Source of the DNA: Saccharothrix sp. NRRL B-16314 | Lineage (GTDB): Bacteria > Actinomycetota > Actinomycetes > Mycobacteriales > Pseudonocardiaceae | Reading direction: 5' to 3' | Length of the DNA stretch: 64,000 bases | NCBI RefSeq assembly: GCF_000716595.1 | Contig: NZ_JNXC01000023.1 | Location: 62,001-126,000, forward strand | Shown: piece by piece, positions 22,797-31,626 of the stretch | How the letters are laid out: each line of letters opens with the position of its first letter | How positions within the stretch are numbered: the stretch's first letter is position 1 | Translations under genes and position numbers: made by a program | The notes under the pieces: model-generated | Databases searched by the model: none | Told to the model about the DNA's origin: nothing | What the model saw: only the letters and a program-made list of their open reading frames with translations

Positions 22797-25556
22797 CTAA
22801 GCGCGGGCGTCCAGGGCGCGGGCCAGTTCGAGGCGCGAGGACACGTGCAGCTTGGCGTAGATGCGGGACAGGTAGACCTCGATCGTGCGGGGGCTGTAGT
22901 GCAGGGCGGCGGCGATGTCCCGGTTGCGCATCCCCTGCTGCACCAGCCGGGCGACGTTCTCCTCCGCCTCGGTGAGCACGCCGGGTGCCTTGGCGCGGGC
23001 CCGCGGCACCTTCGCGCCGAGTTCGCGCAGCCGACCGCCGGCTTGGCGGCGCAGGCCGTGCGCGCCCAGGCGCTGGAACAGGGCGTAGGCGTCGAGGAGT
23101 TCCGGCACGGCGTCACGGTCGACCACGCCCAGCGCGAGCTGCGCGCGGGCCTTCTCGAAGACCAGGCCGCCGGCCTCGGCCTCCCGCACCGCCTCCCGGA
23201 GCACGTCGCCGTCCCGCTCGGCCAGGCCCGTGACCCGCCGGACGGTGGTGACGGTCCACGGCGCGACCCGGTCGGCCGCCACGCCGCAGAGCCGCTTCAC
23301 CGTCTGCCGCGCCTCTTCCACCCGACCGTGGGCCAGGTCCAGTTCGACCAGGCGACCCAGCAGCACGCAGCTGTACGCGGTCATGCCGTCCTCGTCGACG
23401 GCCTCGACCAGCGTGGTGCGTGCGCCTTCCGCGTCACCCCGCGCGGCGAGGTAGCCCGCCAGCGCGAGTGCGTGCAGGCGGGACATGTTCGGGCTGGTCG
23501 GCGGCGCGAGGGCGGCCAGCCGGGCGGCCACGTCGAGTTCGCCGCGCCAGGTGCGGACCTCCAGTTCGATCGCGCGCAGGCCGTCCAGCATCATCAGCTC
23601 CTGCCGCGACTCCAGCTCGGCGGCGGCCCGGCCCACGCGTTCCAGGCAGGCGTCCCACGCGCCGCCGAACCAGTCCAGCGCCACCCGCGTCATCTCCAGC
23701 TCACCGCGGAACGCGTGGCCGCCGGTCCGTTCCCGCAGCTCCTCGGCTCGGCGCAGGCGCCACGTCGCGTCGTGCACGAGGCCCGCGAGCGCGCCCGTCG
23801 ACGCGCCGACGGCCAGCGCCTGCAGTTCCAGGATGGGCTGGCCGGCGGCGGAACGCAGCGAGCGGTTGGCGTACTCGACCGTCTTGTCGTGCCGGAACAG
23901 CATCGACGTGATCACGGCGAGCCGGTCGAACACCACCACGCCCTCGGCGGCGGACGTGAACGGCATGGCCTCGATCCGGTCGGCGGCGGCGAGGGCTTCG
24001 GCGTGACGTCCGGTGAAGACGAGGAGAAGCGCGCGCTGTGCGTGCAACGCGGCGGGGGCGTCGCCGGTGGCGAGTTCCGCGTCGGCCAGGCTCAGCGCCT
24101 CGGCCATCCGACCGACCAGGAACAGGCTGGTCAGCACGACCACCGCGCACCGTGACCGGTCCGGGCCGGGTGGCAGCACGTCGAGCGCGGCGAGGCCGGG
24201 TGCGATGGCGGCGGCCGGGCGGGACGCGTGTGCCAGTGCGCGGCACTGCGAGGCCAGCAGCCCGGCCCGTTCCGGCGCGGCCACCGGCAGCAGTTCCAAC
24301 GCCCGCGCGCACAACGCCGCCGCCGTCTCCGGCGCGCCGGTGCGGTTCGCCGCGGCGGCCCGCGCCATCACCCGGATCGCGCGCAGGTCGCCGGGCGGCG
24401 CGGACTCGGCCAGGTGCCAGGCCAGCTCCATCTCGTCCACGGCGAGGCCGCGCTCGCGGTCGTCCATGAGCCGGGCGCTGATCAGGCTGTGCAGGTGGCG
24501 GCGTTGGGCGGGGCCGATCTCCTGGTACAGCGCCTCGCCGACCAGGGCGTGCGAGAACCGGTAGCCGCGGTCGTCGTCGCGCACCACGATGTGCGCGCGC
24601 AGCAGCCCGTCGAACGCGTCCACCACGGTGTCCTCGGGCAGCGACGACACCCGCGCGAGCAGCCCGATCTGGTCCAGCCGCACCCGCCGGAAGATCGACA
24701 CCGCGCGGGCGACCGCCCTGGTGTCCCGGTCCAGCGGCGCGACCCGGCGCAGCACGGCCTCCCGCCTGGTCAGCCGGATGGCCGACGGCGACACGGTGAG
24801 GTGCGCCCGGTTGCCGTCCACCGCGACCAGGTCCAGCTCGCGCAGCGACCGGGCGATCTCGACGGCGAAGAACGGGTTGCCGTCCGCGCGCTGGTGCACC
24901 TCGTGCGCCAGGCCGTCGTCGACCGGCGTGCCGAGGACGGTCTCCACGATGCGCGCCACGTCGCCTCCGCTGAGCGGGGCCAACTCCACCCGCACCACCT
25001 CGGCGTGGCGTTCGAGGCGGTCCAGCAGTTCGCCGACGCCGGGGTTGTGGTGGTGCGTGCGGGCGGCGGTGATCAGCACGAGCGGTGCGGCGGTGACGCG
25101 GCGCAGGACGACGGCGAGCATGGCCAGCGAGTCGTCGTCCACGTGGTCGAGGTCGTCCAGCACGAGGGCGGCAGGCCGTTCGGCGGTGAGGCCGGTGAGC
25201 ACGCGGGCGACCAGTTCGCAGGAGCGGCCGAACCAGGTGGCGTCCGGCGTGGAGGTGAGGTCCAACGCGTCCAGCGCGGCCCGGACGTCGTCCGCCACCG
25301 GCACCGACCGCAACGCCGTCGCCACCGCCGCGTACGGGATGCGCCGGCTCACGTCGTCCGACTCCGCGGCGGCCACCGCGCAGCCCTGGTCGCGCAGCCG
25401 GCGGCACGTCTCGGCCAGCAGGCTGGACTTGCCGATCCCCGGCTCGCCGGACACCACGACCGTCACCAACCCGGCCGCCGGCACCCGCCCGACCACGTCG
25501 AAGACCGCCGCCAGTTCGCTTTCCCTGCCGAAGAAGGCCCGGCCCGAGGACGACAA
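22797..25556 (-). CDS. LAL-type LuxR regulator with AAA/NB-ATPase domain
   Basis: A large (about 919 residues) signal-transduction ATPase. N-terminal ATPase: Walker A VVSGEPGIGKSSLLAE, Walker B LVLDDLDHVDDDSL. The middle is a TPR-like helical array (TETAAALCARALELLPVAAP and similar). The C-terminal LuxR helix-turn-helix is LTEAEENVARLVQQGMRNRD with SPRTIEVYLSRIYAKL. Such proteins often control antibiotic or sugar genes in actinomycetes. The TTG at 25556 is preferred because GGGAGGT lies 6 bp upstream; a GTG at 25586 in the same frame lacks a ribosome site and would add 10 residues. Confidence 0.87.
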   Translation of the reverse strand: MSSSGRAFFGRESELAAVFDVVGRVPAAGLVTVVVSGEPGIGKSSLLAETCRRLRDQGCAVAAAESDDVSRRIPYAAVATALRSVPVADDVRAALDALDLTSTPDATWFGRSCELVARVLTGLTAERPAALVLDDLDHVDDDSLAMLAVVLRRVTAAPLVLITAARTHHHNPGVGELLDRLERHAEVVRVELAPLSGGDVARIVETVLGTPVDDGLAHEVHQRADGNPFFAVEIARSLRELDLVAVDGNRAHLTVSPSAIRLTRREAVLRRVAPLDRDTRAVARAVSIFRRVRLDQIGLLARVSSLPEDTVVDAFDGLLRAHIVVRDDDRGYRFSHALVGEALYQEIGPAQRRHLHSLISARLMDDRERGLAVDEMELAWHLAESAPPGDLRAIRVMARAAAANRTGAPETAAALCARALELLPVAAPERAGLLASQCRALAHASRPAAAIAPGLAALDVLPPGPDRSRCAVVVLTSLFLVGRMAEALSLADAELATGDAPAALHAQRALLLVFTGRHAEALAAADRIEAMPFTSAAEGVVVFDRLAVITSMLFRHDKTVEYANRSLRSAAGQPILELQALAVGASTGALAGLVHDATWRLRRAEELRERTGGHAFRGELEMTRVALDWFGGAWDACLERVGRAAAELESRQELMMLDGLRAIELEVRTWRGELDVAARLAALAPPTSPNMSRLHALALAGYLAARGDAEGARTTLVEAVDEDGMTAYSCVLLGRLVELDLAHGRVEEARQTVKRLCGVAADRVAPWTVTTVRRVTGLAERDGDVLREAVREAEAGGLVFEKARAQLALGVVDRDAVPELLDAYALFQRLGAHGLRRQAGGRLRELGAKVPRARAKAPGVLTEAEENVARLVQQGMRNRDIAAALHYSPRTIEVYLSRIYAKLHVSSRLELARALDARA

Positions 25557-25610
25557 CAGGCCACCTCCCGTCGATGGGCCACTCACCCTACCGATGGGTA
25601 CCGGAATGCC

Positions 25611-26675
25611 CTACCGCCTGGTCCCGGGTAGTGCCAGCCGGACCAACGCCTGGCGGACCTCCTGCGGCTCGGCGATCCGCCGCCACGCCGGATGTCCGTC
25701 CGGCATCAGCTCAAGGGCCTTCCTCAACCGCTTGCGGTCTTTGTCCCGGCTCATACGCCTCATGGCGCGGAACGCACCCGCGTTCAGCGCGATCCGAGCG
25801 AGGATGGCGACGTCCTCACGATGGCGGTCGGGGTCCCTGGAGTCGACCACGGAGGCCACGGACTTGGCGACCAGCGCACCCAGGAGGTTCGGGCGGCGCA
25901 CGAGGCCGGTGCGATCACCCAGCCGCACGGGAAGTCGTTCGCTCCGGATCAACGCCTGGTTCCCGCCAGGCATCTCGACCCCGCGACGACCCGTCGCAGT
26001 GGTCGGGATCCGGTGCTGTCGGCCGAGTTCCTCGGGCACGAGCAGGTCGATGCTGGCCGTGTCACGCCGGTACCGGTAGCCGTATCCGTCACCGGTGACG
26101 TCCTCCTTGAACCCGCGCTCCGTCAGCAACGCGCTCGCCTCGCGCAGTGCGTCGCGATCGAGCCAGACGCCGAGGACGATGTCCCCGTCGGTGGTCGCCC
26201 GCGGAATGGCTTCTCCGTGTTCGACGCTGATCAGCGCCACCATCTGGCCGCCGATGAGCGACCAGTGGCAATCCAGCCCGTCTTCGAGGTCGAGGATGGT
26301 CGACCACGCCGCTTCCTGGGGCCGTGTCATCGCCGGTAGTACGACCGGATCCCGCACCACGTCCACGACCCGAACGGGCAGTTCCTTCACCAGTTTCCGC
26401 CACACCGCGATGTCGGCCATGCGGACCGCCGGTGGCGACACCACAAGCCGCTTGAGCGGCTCGATGACAGGTGCCTTGGCGTCGAATGCGATCGGCGCGA
26501 GGCGGACGCGCCGGACAACGGCATCCAGCGCCTCGACGACATGCTCCACGTCCGCGATCGCCGTGTCGGCTTCTGCCGCCCGGAGCGCGGTGTCGAGGCG
26601 GGCACGAGGTTCACCGCTGACGACCTCCAGTGCATCGAGCACCTCGCTGCTGCCCGCCGGCAGTTCGTCAGTCAC
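25611..26675 (-). CDS. Nucleotidyltransferase-like protein (AbiEii-type toxin candidate)
   Basis: A 354-residue protein. The central part has a nucleotidyltransferase look: HWSLIGGQMVALISVEHG then TTDGDIVLGVWLD, matching the GG...D-x-D arrangement of the AbiEii/AbiGii family, followed by SIDLLVPEELG. The N-terminal 120 residues are helical and unassigned; the C terminus is basic (SRDKDRKRLRKALEL). It overlaps the upstream HTH gene by 8 bp, typical of toxin-antitoxin pairs. Upstream of the GTG, AGGAGGG sits 14 bp away, so a TTG at 26684 is an alternative. Toxin activity is inferred from fold resemblance only. Confidence 0.6.
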   Translation of the reverse strand: MTDELPAGSSEVLDALEVVSGEPRARLDTALRAAEADTAIADVEHVVEALDAVVRRVRLAPIAFDAKAPVIEPLKRLVVSPPAVRMADIAVWRKLVKELPVRVVDVVRDPVVLPAMTRPQEAAWSTILDLEDGLDCHWSLIGGQMVALISVEHGEAIPRATTDGDIVLGVWLDRDALREASALLTERGFKEDVTGDGYGYRYRRDTASIDLLVPEELGRQHRIPTTATGRRGVEMPGGNQALIRSERLPVRLGDRTGLVRRPNLLGALVAKSVASVVDSRDPDRHREDVAILARIALNAGAFRAMRRMSRDKDRKRLRKALELMPDGHPAWRRIAEPQEVRQALVRLALPGTRR

Positions 26676-27408
26676 GCGGACCAAGCCCTCCTGCCACCAA
26701 GCGGAGAAGAGTTCCGAGCAGGCGTGTCCCCGCGCTTCTCGTCCTGGTGTCATCGCTGTCCAGGAGGTCCACGGCGGCCACCAGCCGAGGGACGGCAGAC
26801 ACCCCGTCGACCACCCGGGCGGTGCGCTGGTGCCAGTCCGAACCGCTGTCTTCGACGTGCAGGACCAGGTTTCCGCGCCCTGACCCGACCAGGAAGAACT
26901 CGTCGACGAGCCGGCCCACCTCGGAGCTGCCCACGTAGACCTCGGCCTCGTCCGCGAACGACAGCCCGAGGTCGTACGGTGCCGCCGCGCTGATACCACC
27001 GGCCACCACAGCGCTGTCCGCGAGCAACTCGGCGATGTCGGCATCGGCGATGCGGTAGCGCGCGACCGAAGCCCGCTTCCGCATCCACCACCGGTAGACG
27101 TCGACACCGTCTGCGGCATGTCCGGCCAGCCGGGTTCTCAACCGAGACCGCTCACTGCTCGCGAGCCAGGGCGTGGCCTGCCCGTCCGACAACGCCGCCG
27201 CACCCCACGCGCTCCTGCGCGACAACGGACGACCACGAGCCGAGGCGGCCATGTCGAGCCGGCGCGTCACCGAATCGTCGTCGACGACCCACTGGGATCC
27301 AACCCGCCGACCGGTGAGGCCGCCTTCCTTGAGCAGTGCCCGGACACGCGAAGGGTTCAGGTCCAAGCGCTGTGCCGCTTCCCGCACGCTCAAGCCAGCC
27401 ACGTACAC
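26668..27408 (-). CDS. HTH-domain protein, partner of the nucleotidyltransferase (antitoxin candidate)
   Basis: A 246-residue protein with an N-terminal excisionase/MerR-like helix-turn-helix (LSVREAAQRLDLNPSRVRAL then LTGRRVGSQWVVDDDS) and an unassigned C-terminal domain of about 170 residues (SRLRTRLAGHAADGVDVYRW, GRGNLVLHVEDSGSDWHQRT). Gene order HTH then nucleotidyltransferase, with overlap, parallels AbiEi-AbiEii type IV systems, where the HTH protein represses the operon. The GTG at 27408 has no clear ribosome site. Local GC content is slightly below its surroundings near the promoter. Confidence 0.6.
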   Translation of the reverse strand: MYVAGLSVREAAQRLDLNPSRVRALLKEGGLTGRRVGSQWVVDDDSVTRRLDMAASARGRPLSRRSAWGAAALSDGQATPWLASSERSRLRTRLAGHAADGVDVYRWWMRKRASVARYRIADADIAELLADSAVVAGGISAAAPYDLGLSFADEAEVYVGSSEVGRLVDEFFLVGSGRGNLVLHVEDSGSDWHQRTARVVDGVSAVPRLVAAVDLLDSDDTRTRSAGTRLLGTLLRLVAGGLGPRD

Positions 27409-27547
27409 AAGGGTAGCGGACCCGATATAGAAGTGCTAGTTCAGCCGCTGCCCCGGCTCGGCGCCCTACCGACTGAGGAATCCCTACTCACGTGTCGTGG
27501 CTCACCGTGGTGGCATGGGTGCGACAACCGCCGCACCTGGAGGGTCG

Positions 27548-28777
27548 ATGACGGTCGAGGGCAGCTGCGCCGACGAGTTCGCCGAGGTCCGTGCCGAGTT
27601 CGAGCGCAACTTCGCCGAACGCGGTGAAGTGGGCGCGGGCGTGCACGTGACGGTGGACGGCGAGACCGTGGTCGACCTGTGGGGCGGTGACGCGGGCGGT
27701 CGGCCTTGGACGGAGGACACGATCACGCACGTGTGGTCGTGCACGAAGGGCGCCACGGCGTTGTGCGCGCACGTGCTGGCGTCACGGGGTGAGCTGGACC
27801 TTGACGCGCCGGTGACGAGGTACTGGCCGGAGTTCGGGCAGAACGGCAAGGCGGACGCGCTGGTGCGGCACCTGCTGGCGCACCAGGCCGGGTTGACCGC
27901 GTGGCGTGAGCCGGTGCCGCCGGGCGGGATGTTCGACTGGGGGCTGATGACGGACCTGCTGGCCCGGCAGGAGCCGTTCTGGGCGCCGGGCACTCGGCAC
28001 GGCTACCACGCGTTGACGTTCGGGCACCTGGTCGGCGAGGTCGTCCGCAGGGTCTCCGGTGCGTCGCTGGCCGAGTTCTTCGAGAAGGAGGTGTCCGGTC
28101 CGCTGGGGCTGGACTTCTGGCTGACGTTGCCGGAGGACCTGGAGCCGCTGGTCGCACCGACCATCCCGGCCGACCGGGGCGGCACGCTGCCGAAGCTGTA
28201 CGTGGCGGGGATGACCCGGCCCGAGTCGATGCAGGCCCTGCTGCTGACGAACAGCGGCGGGTACGTCGCCGCGTCGAACACGCGTGAGGCGCACGCGGCG
28301 CAGTTCGGGGCGGTCGGCGGGATGAGCAACGCGCGCGGCCTGGCGCAGATGTACCGGCCGCTGGCGCTGGGCGGCGAGTACAACGGGGTGCGGCTGGTCG
28401 CCGACACGCAGATCCCGGTGATGTCGTCGGTGGTGTCGGCCGGGCACGACGAGATGCTGCTCGCGCCGACCCGGTTCTCGCTGGGGTTCATGAAAGCGGT
28501 CGACAACCACTACCTGCCCCCGGAGGAACGGGGTGCGCTGATGTCCGAGGACGCGTTCGGGCACTCGGGGATGGGCGGCTCGCTCGGGTTCGCGGCGCCG
28601 GAGTCGCGGATGTCGTTCGGGTACGCGATGACCCGGATGGGCCAGGGCGTCGGCGTCAACGAGCGGGGCCAGTCCCTTGTGGACGCCGTGTACCGGGCAC
28701 TCGGCTACCGCCAGGCCCCCGGCGGCCTCTGGTTCCGCACGGGGTCCGAGCGCGCGTCACCGCACCGGGCGGAGTAG
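27548..28777 (+). CDS. Serine hydrolase (class C beta-lactamase/esterase family)
   Basis: A 409-residue penicillin-binding-like hydrolase without signal peptide. The nucleophile motif SxxK is S64-C-T-K67 in HVWSCTKGAT, the second motif is near Y153 (RHGYHALTF), and a third HSGMGG lies near the C terminus. Intracellular members (EstB-like) act as esterases or transacylases rather than beta-lactamases. The ATG at 27548 is chosen because GGAGGG precedes it; upstream starts at 27497 and 27515 lack one. It is divergent from the HTH/nucleotidyltransferase pair. Confidence 0.85.
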   Translation: MTVEGSCADEFAEVRAEFERNFAERGEVGAGVHVTVDGETVVDLWGGDAGGRPWTEDTITHVWSCTKGATALCAHVLASRGELDLDAPVTRYWPEFGQNGKADALVRHLLAHQAGLTAWREPVPPGGMFDWGLMTDLLARQEPFWAPGTRHGYHALTFGHLVGEVVRRVSGASLAEFFEKEVSGPLGLDFWLTLPEDLEPLVAPTIPADRGGTLPKLYVAGMTRPESMQALLLTNSGGYVAASNTREAHAAQFGAVGGMSNARGLAQMYRPLALGGEYNGVRLVADTQIPVMSSVVSAGHDEMLLAPTRFSLGFMKAVDNHYLPPEERGALMSEDAFGHSGMGGSLGFAAPESRMSFGYAMTRMGQGVGVNERGQSLVDAVYRALGYRQAPGGLWFRTGSERASPHRAE

Positions 28778-28787
28778 ACAGGACGTC

Positions 28788-29768
28788 GTGGATCCGCTCT
28801 GGGCATTGCGACAGGTGGCGTTCCAGCTGGAGCGCGCGGGTGAACCCACCTACCGGGTGCGCGCGTTCCGCAACGCGGCGCAGGTGGTGGCCGCGCTGCC
28901 GGACGGCGAGGTGGCGAAGCGGGTCGCGGCGGGCACGTTGACCGACCTGCCCGGCATCGGCAAGGCCACCGCCGGGGTGATCGCGGACGCGGTGTCCGGG
29001 CGTGAACCGGCCTACCTCGCGAAGTTCCGGGAGCCGGTGGTCGGCGGGCAGGCGCTGCGCGCGCTGCTGAAGGGTGACTGCCACACGCACTCGGACTGGT
29101 CGGACGGCGGCAGCCCGATCCGCGAGATGGCCGAGGCGGCCCGCGACCTCGGGCACTCGTGGATGGCGCTGACCGACCACTCACCCCGGCTGACGGTGGC
29201 CAACGGCCTGTCCGCCGACCGGCTGCTCGAACAGCTCGACGTGGTGGCGGAGCTGAACGCCGAGCTGGCGCCGTTCCGCGTCCTCACCGGGATCGAGGTG
29301 GACATCCTGGACGACGGGTCGCTCGACCAGCGGCCCGAGTTGTTGGAGCGGCTGGACGTGGTGGTCGCCAGCGTGCACTCGAAGCTGCGGATGCCGGCGC
29401 CGGAGATGACCCGGCGGATGGTCGCGGCGGTGTCCAACCCGCACGTCGACGTCCTCGGGCACTGCACCGGGCGGCTGGTGGTCGGCAAGGGCCGGCCCGA
29501 GTCGACGTTCGACGCGGAGGCGGTGTTCTCGGCGTGCGTCGAGCACGGCACCGCGGTGGAGATCAACTCGCGGCCGGAGCGGCGCGACCCGCCGGAGCGG
29601 TTGCTGCGGTTGGCCCTGGAGCTCGGGTGCTCGTTCTCGATCGACAGCGACGCCCACGCGCCGGGGCAGCTGGACTGGCTCTCGTACGGGTGCGAGCGGG
29701 CCGAGGAGTGCGGCGTGACACCGGATCGGGTGGTCAACACCAGGGAAGCGGCCGAGCTGCCGGTCTAA
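28788..29768 (+). CDS. PHP-domain phosphoesterase with N-terminal HhH region (PolX-like, no polymerase domain)
   Basis: A 326-residue protein. The first 80 residues resemble the N-terminal helix-hairpin-helix part of family X DNA polymerases (RAGEPTYRVRAFRNAAQVV, LTDLPGIGKATAGVIADAV). It then passes straight to a PHP metal-dependent domain (GDCHTHSDWSDGG, ALTDHSPRL, VLTGIEVDIL, SVHSKL, CSFSIDSDAHAPGQL). The polymerase catalytic domain that normally separates the two is absent. PHP domains hydrolyse phosphoesters; a DNA 3'-end or histidinol-phosphatase-like role is possible. The GTG at 28788 lies 10 bp after the serine hydrolase. Confidence 0.82.
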   Translation: MDPLWALRQVAFQLERAGEPTYRVRAFRNAAQVVAALPDGEVAKRVAAGTLTDLPGIGKATAGVIADAVSGREPAYLAKFREPVVGGQALRALLKGDCHTHSDWSDGGSPIREMAEAARDLGHSWMALTDHSPRLTVANGLSADRLLEQLDVVAELNAELAPFRVLTGIEVDILDDGSLDQRPELLERLDVVVASVHSKLRMPAPEMTRRMVAAVSNPHVDVLGHCTGRLVVGKGRPESTFDAEAVFSACVEHGTAVEINSRPERRDPPERLLRLALELGCSFSIDSDAHAPGQLDWLSYGCERAEECGVTPDRVVNTREAAELPV

Positions 29769-30769
29769 CGGCCGGCGGTGGCGGTGCGCGAGACGCGGGA
29801 CGCCCGGACGAGGTGGCCGTACCAGGGGATGAGAGGCCCGGTGCGGCCGTCGACCAGGCGTTGCCACGTCTCCCGGCACAGGGCGAGGAACGGTGCGGCG
29901 TCCCAGCTGCCCGCGAGGTCCGCCAGCGGTCGGTCCAGGATGTTGCCCAGCCCGTAGCGGCGGTCGAACCCGTAGGACACCGGCACCGCCGCGCCGTTCG
30001 ACTCGATCACCAGCGGGGTCAGCCACCGGCCCAGCGGCTGCGGCTCGTCCACCGGCACCGCCATGAAGGCTTCCGGTTTGCGGGCCAGCATGGTGCGCGG
30101 CACCGCGTCGAGCTGGACGGCGAGGCCGTGCTCCTCGGCGATCCGGCCCAGTTCCACCGCCGCGTAGGCGAGTTCGACCGCGTCCGGGCGTTCGCCCGCC
30201 ATGAGCCGGTTCGCGGCGCCCTCGGGTTCGAGCGGGTGTACCTGGAGCAGCAGGGCGCCGGACTGGGCCGCGGCGAGCGCCACGTCGCCCAGCTGGGTGG
30301 CGTTGCCCTGGGTCAGGGTGGTGATCACGCCGACCGGGATGCCCGCCTCGGTGAACCTGCGGATGCCGGCGAGCGCCTTGTCGAAGCACCCTTCCTGGCC
30401 CCTGATCCGGTCGTGCGTCGACCGGTCGCCGTCCAGCGACACGGCCACCAGGTCGACCAGCCCGCGCACCAGCCCGATCCGGCGCTGGGTCAGCGCGACC
30501 GCGTTCGTCGTGACGGTCGTCCGCATCCCCGCCGCACGGGCCGCGCGCAGCAACGCGGGCAGTTCCGGGTAGAGGAACGGTTCGCCGCCGGACACGTTCA
30601 GCACGTCGTACCCGAGTCCGGCCGCGTCCCGCACCACGGTGGACAGCACCGCGATCGGAACCGATTCAGCGACGTCCGGGCCGGAGCTGGAGTAGCAGTG
30701 CCGGCAGCGCAGGTTGCACAGCCTGGTCGGGTGCACCTGCAGTACCGCCCGGCCACTCGTCTGCCCCAT
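29765..30769 (-). CDS. Radical SAM protein
   Basis: A 334-residue radical SAM enzyme: cluster motif C18-x3-C22-x2-C25 (RLCNLRCRHCYSS), then VLNVSGGEPFLYPEL and VAVSLDGDRSTHD. The C-terminal third (PLVIESNGAAVPVSYGFDRR) lies where SPASM proteins place auxiliary clusters, but only one Cys (ALCRETW) is seen, so a full SPASM domain is absent. Substrate unknown; no precursor peptide gene is nearby. The ATG at 30769 follows GAGGGCGTGG. Its stop overlaps the PHP gene stop by 3-4 bp, tail to tail. Confidence 0.85.
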   Translation of the reverse strand: MGQTSGRAVLQVHPTRLCNLRCRHCYSSSGPDVAESVPIAVLSTVVRDAAGLGYDVLNVSGGEPFLYPELPALLRAARAAGMRTTVTTNAVALTQRRIGLVRGLVDLVAVSLDGDRSTHDRIRGQEGCFDKALAGIRRFTEAGIPVGVITTLTQGNATQLGDVALAAAQSGALLLQVHPLEPEGAANRLMAGERPDAVELAYAAVELGRIAEEHGLAVQLDAVPRTMLARKPEAFMAVPVDEPQPLGRWLTPLVIESNGAAVPVSYGFDRRYGLGNILDRPLADLAGSWDAAPFLALCRETWQRLVDGRTGPLIPWYGHLVRASRVSRTATAGR

Positions 30770-30986
30770 TCCACGCCCTCCTGTGGTCCTCGCTATCCGT
30801 ATGGAGCACGGTCGGGCCGCCGTGATACGTCGTTCCGTCACCGCATTCGGGTTTCGTTACCTCCAAAGGTGGAACATCGTCGAGGTTTGAAACGGGATGT
30901 GCGGGCAGGACGACTTCCCCTACAGGCGAGGCGGCCCACCGTCACGGCGAGGCAGCCCGCGCGCTCACCCACTTGGGGGAGGGGAC

Positions 30987-31622
30987 ATGCGCCGCGAGTT
31001 CATCGTTCCCGCCGACGCCGCCGACGAGGCGAGGCGCCGGTTGCTGCGGGACCTGCACGACGGTCTGGGTCCGTCGCTGGCCGCGATCGCGCTGGGGTTG
31101 CGCGCGGCCCGGCAGCTGGTCGCCCACGACCCGGCATCGGCCGGGCTGCTGCTGGCCCGGCTGGAGGAAGAGGCGCACACGGCGGTCGACGAGATCCGCA
31201 GGCTGGCCTCCGGCTCCTACCCGGCGGTGCTGGCGCGGCTCGGTCTGGTCGGCGCGGTGCGGGCGCACGTGGCGTCGTTGACCGACCGGCACCCGGTGCG
31301 GGTGGACGTGCGGTGCGGTGACCTGCCGGAGTTACCGGTGTCGGTGCAGGTGGCGGCGTACCGGATCATCTGCGAGGCGTTGACGAACGTGGTGCGGCAC
31401 GCCGGTGCGCGGTGCTGCCTGGTGGGGCTGCGGTTCGACGGCTGCCTGCGCGTGGAGGTCGTGGACGACGGTGTGGGCGCGGTGCCGGAGCAGGGCGACG
31501 GGGTGGGGCTCAACTCGATGCGCGAGCGGGCGAACGAGGTCGGCGGCACGTGGCGGATGGAGCTCTCCGCCGAGGGCGGCACGGTGGTCGTGGCGGACCT
31601 GCCCGTCGTGGGCGGGGTGTGA
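30987..31622 (+). CDS. Sensor-less histidine kinase (HisKA_3 type)
   Basis: A 211-residue kinase core with no membrane or sensor domain. It opens almost directly at the dimerisation box LLRDLHDGLGPSLAAIALGL (phospho-His in DLHDGLGP), followed by the ATPase domain: N-box EALTNVVRHAGA, VVDDGVGAVP and GVGLNSMRERA. Homologues are NarL-class kinases that normally carry an N-terminal sensor. The ATG at 30987 has GGGGGAGGGG just upstream. It is coupled to the response regulator 4 bp downstream; the signal must come from an unlinked protein or be cytosolic. Confidence 0.87.
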   Translation: MRREFIVPADAADEARRRLLRDLHDGLGPSLAAIALGLRAARQLVAHDPASAGLLLARLEEEAHTAVDEIRRLASGSYPAVLARLGLVGAVRAHVASLTDRHPVRVDVRCGDLPELPVSVQVAAYRIICEALTNVVRHAGARCCLVGLRFDGCLRVEVVDDGVGAVPEQGDGVGLNSMRERANEVGGTWRMELSAEGGTVVVADLPVVGGV

Positions 31623-31626
31623 CGGG

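Noticed and set aside
29765..29768. Overlap of convergent stop codons of the PHP and radical SAM genes as a regulatory device
   Set aside because: Short tail-to-tail overlaps are common in compact genomes and nothing else at the site suggests control.
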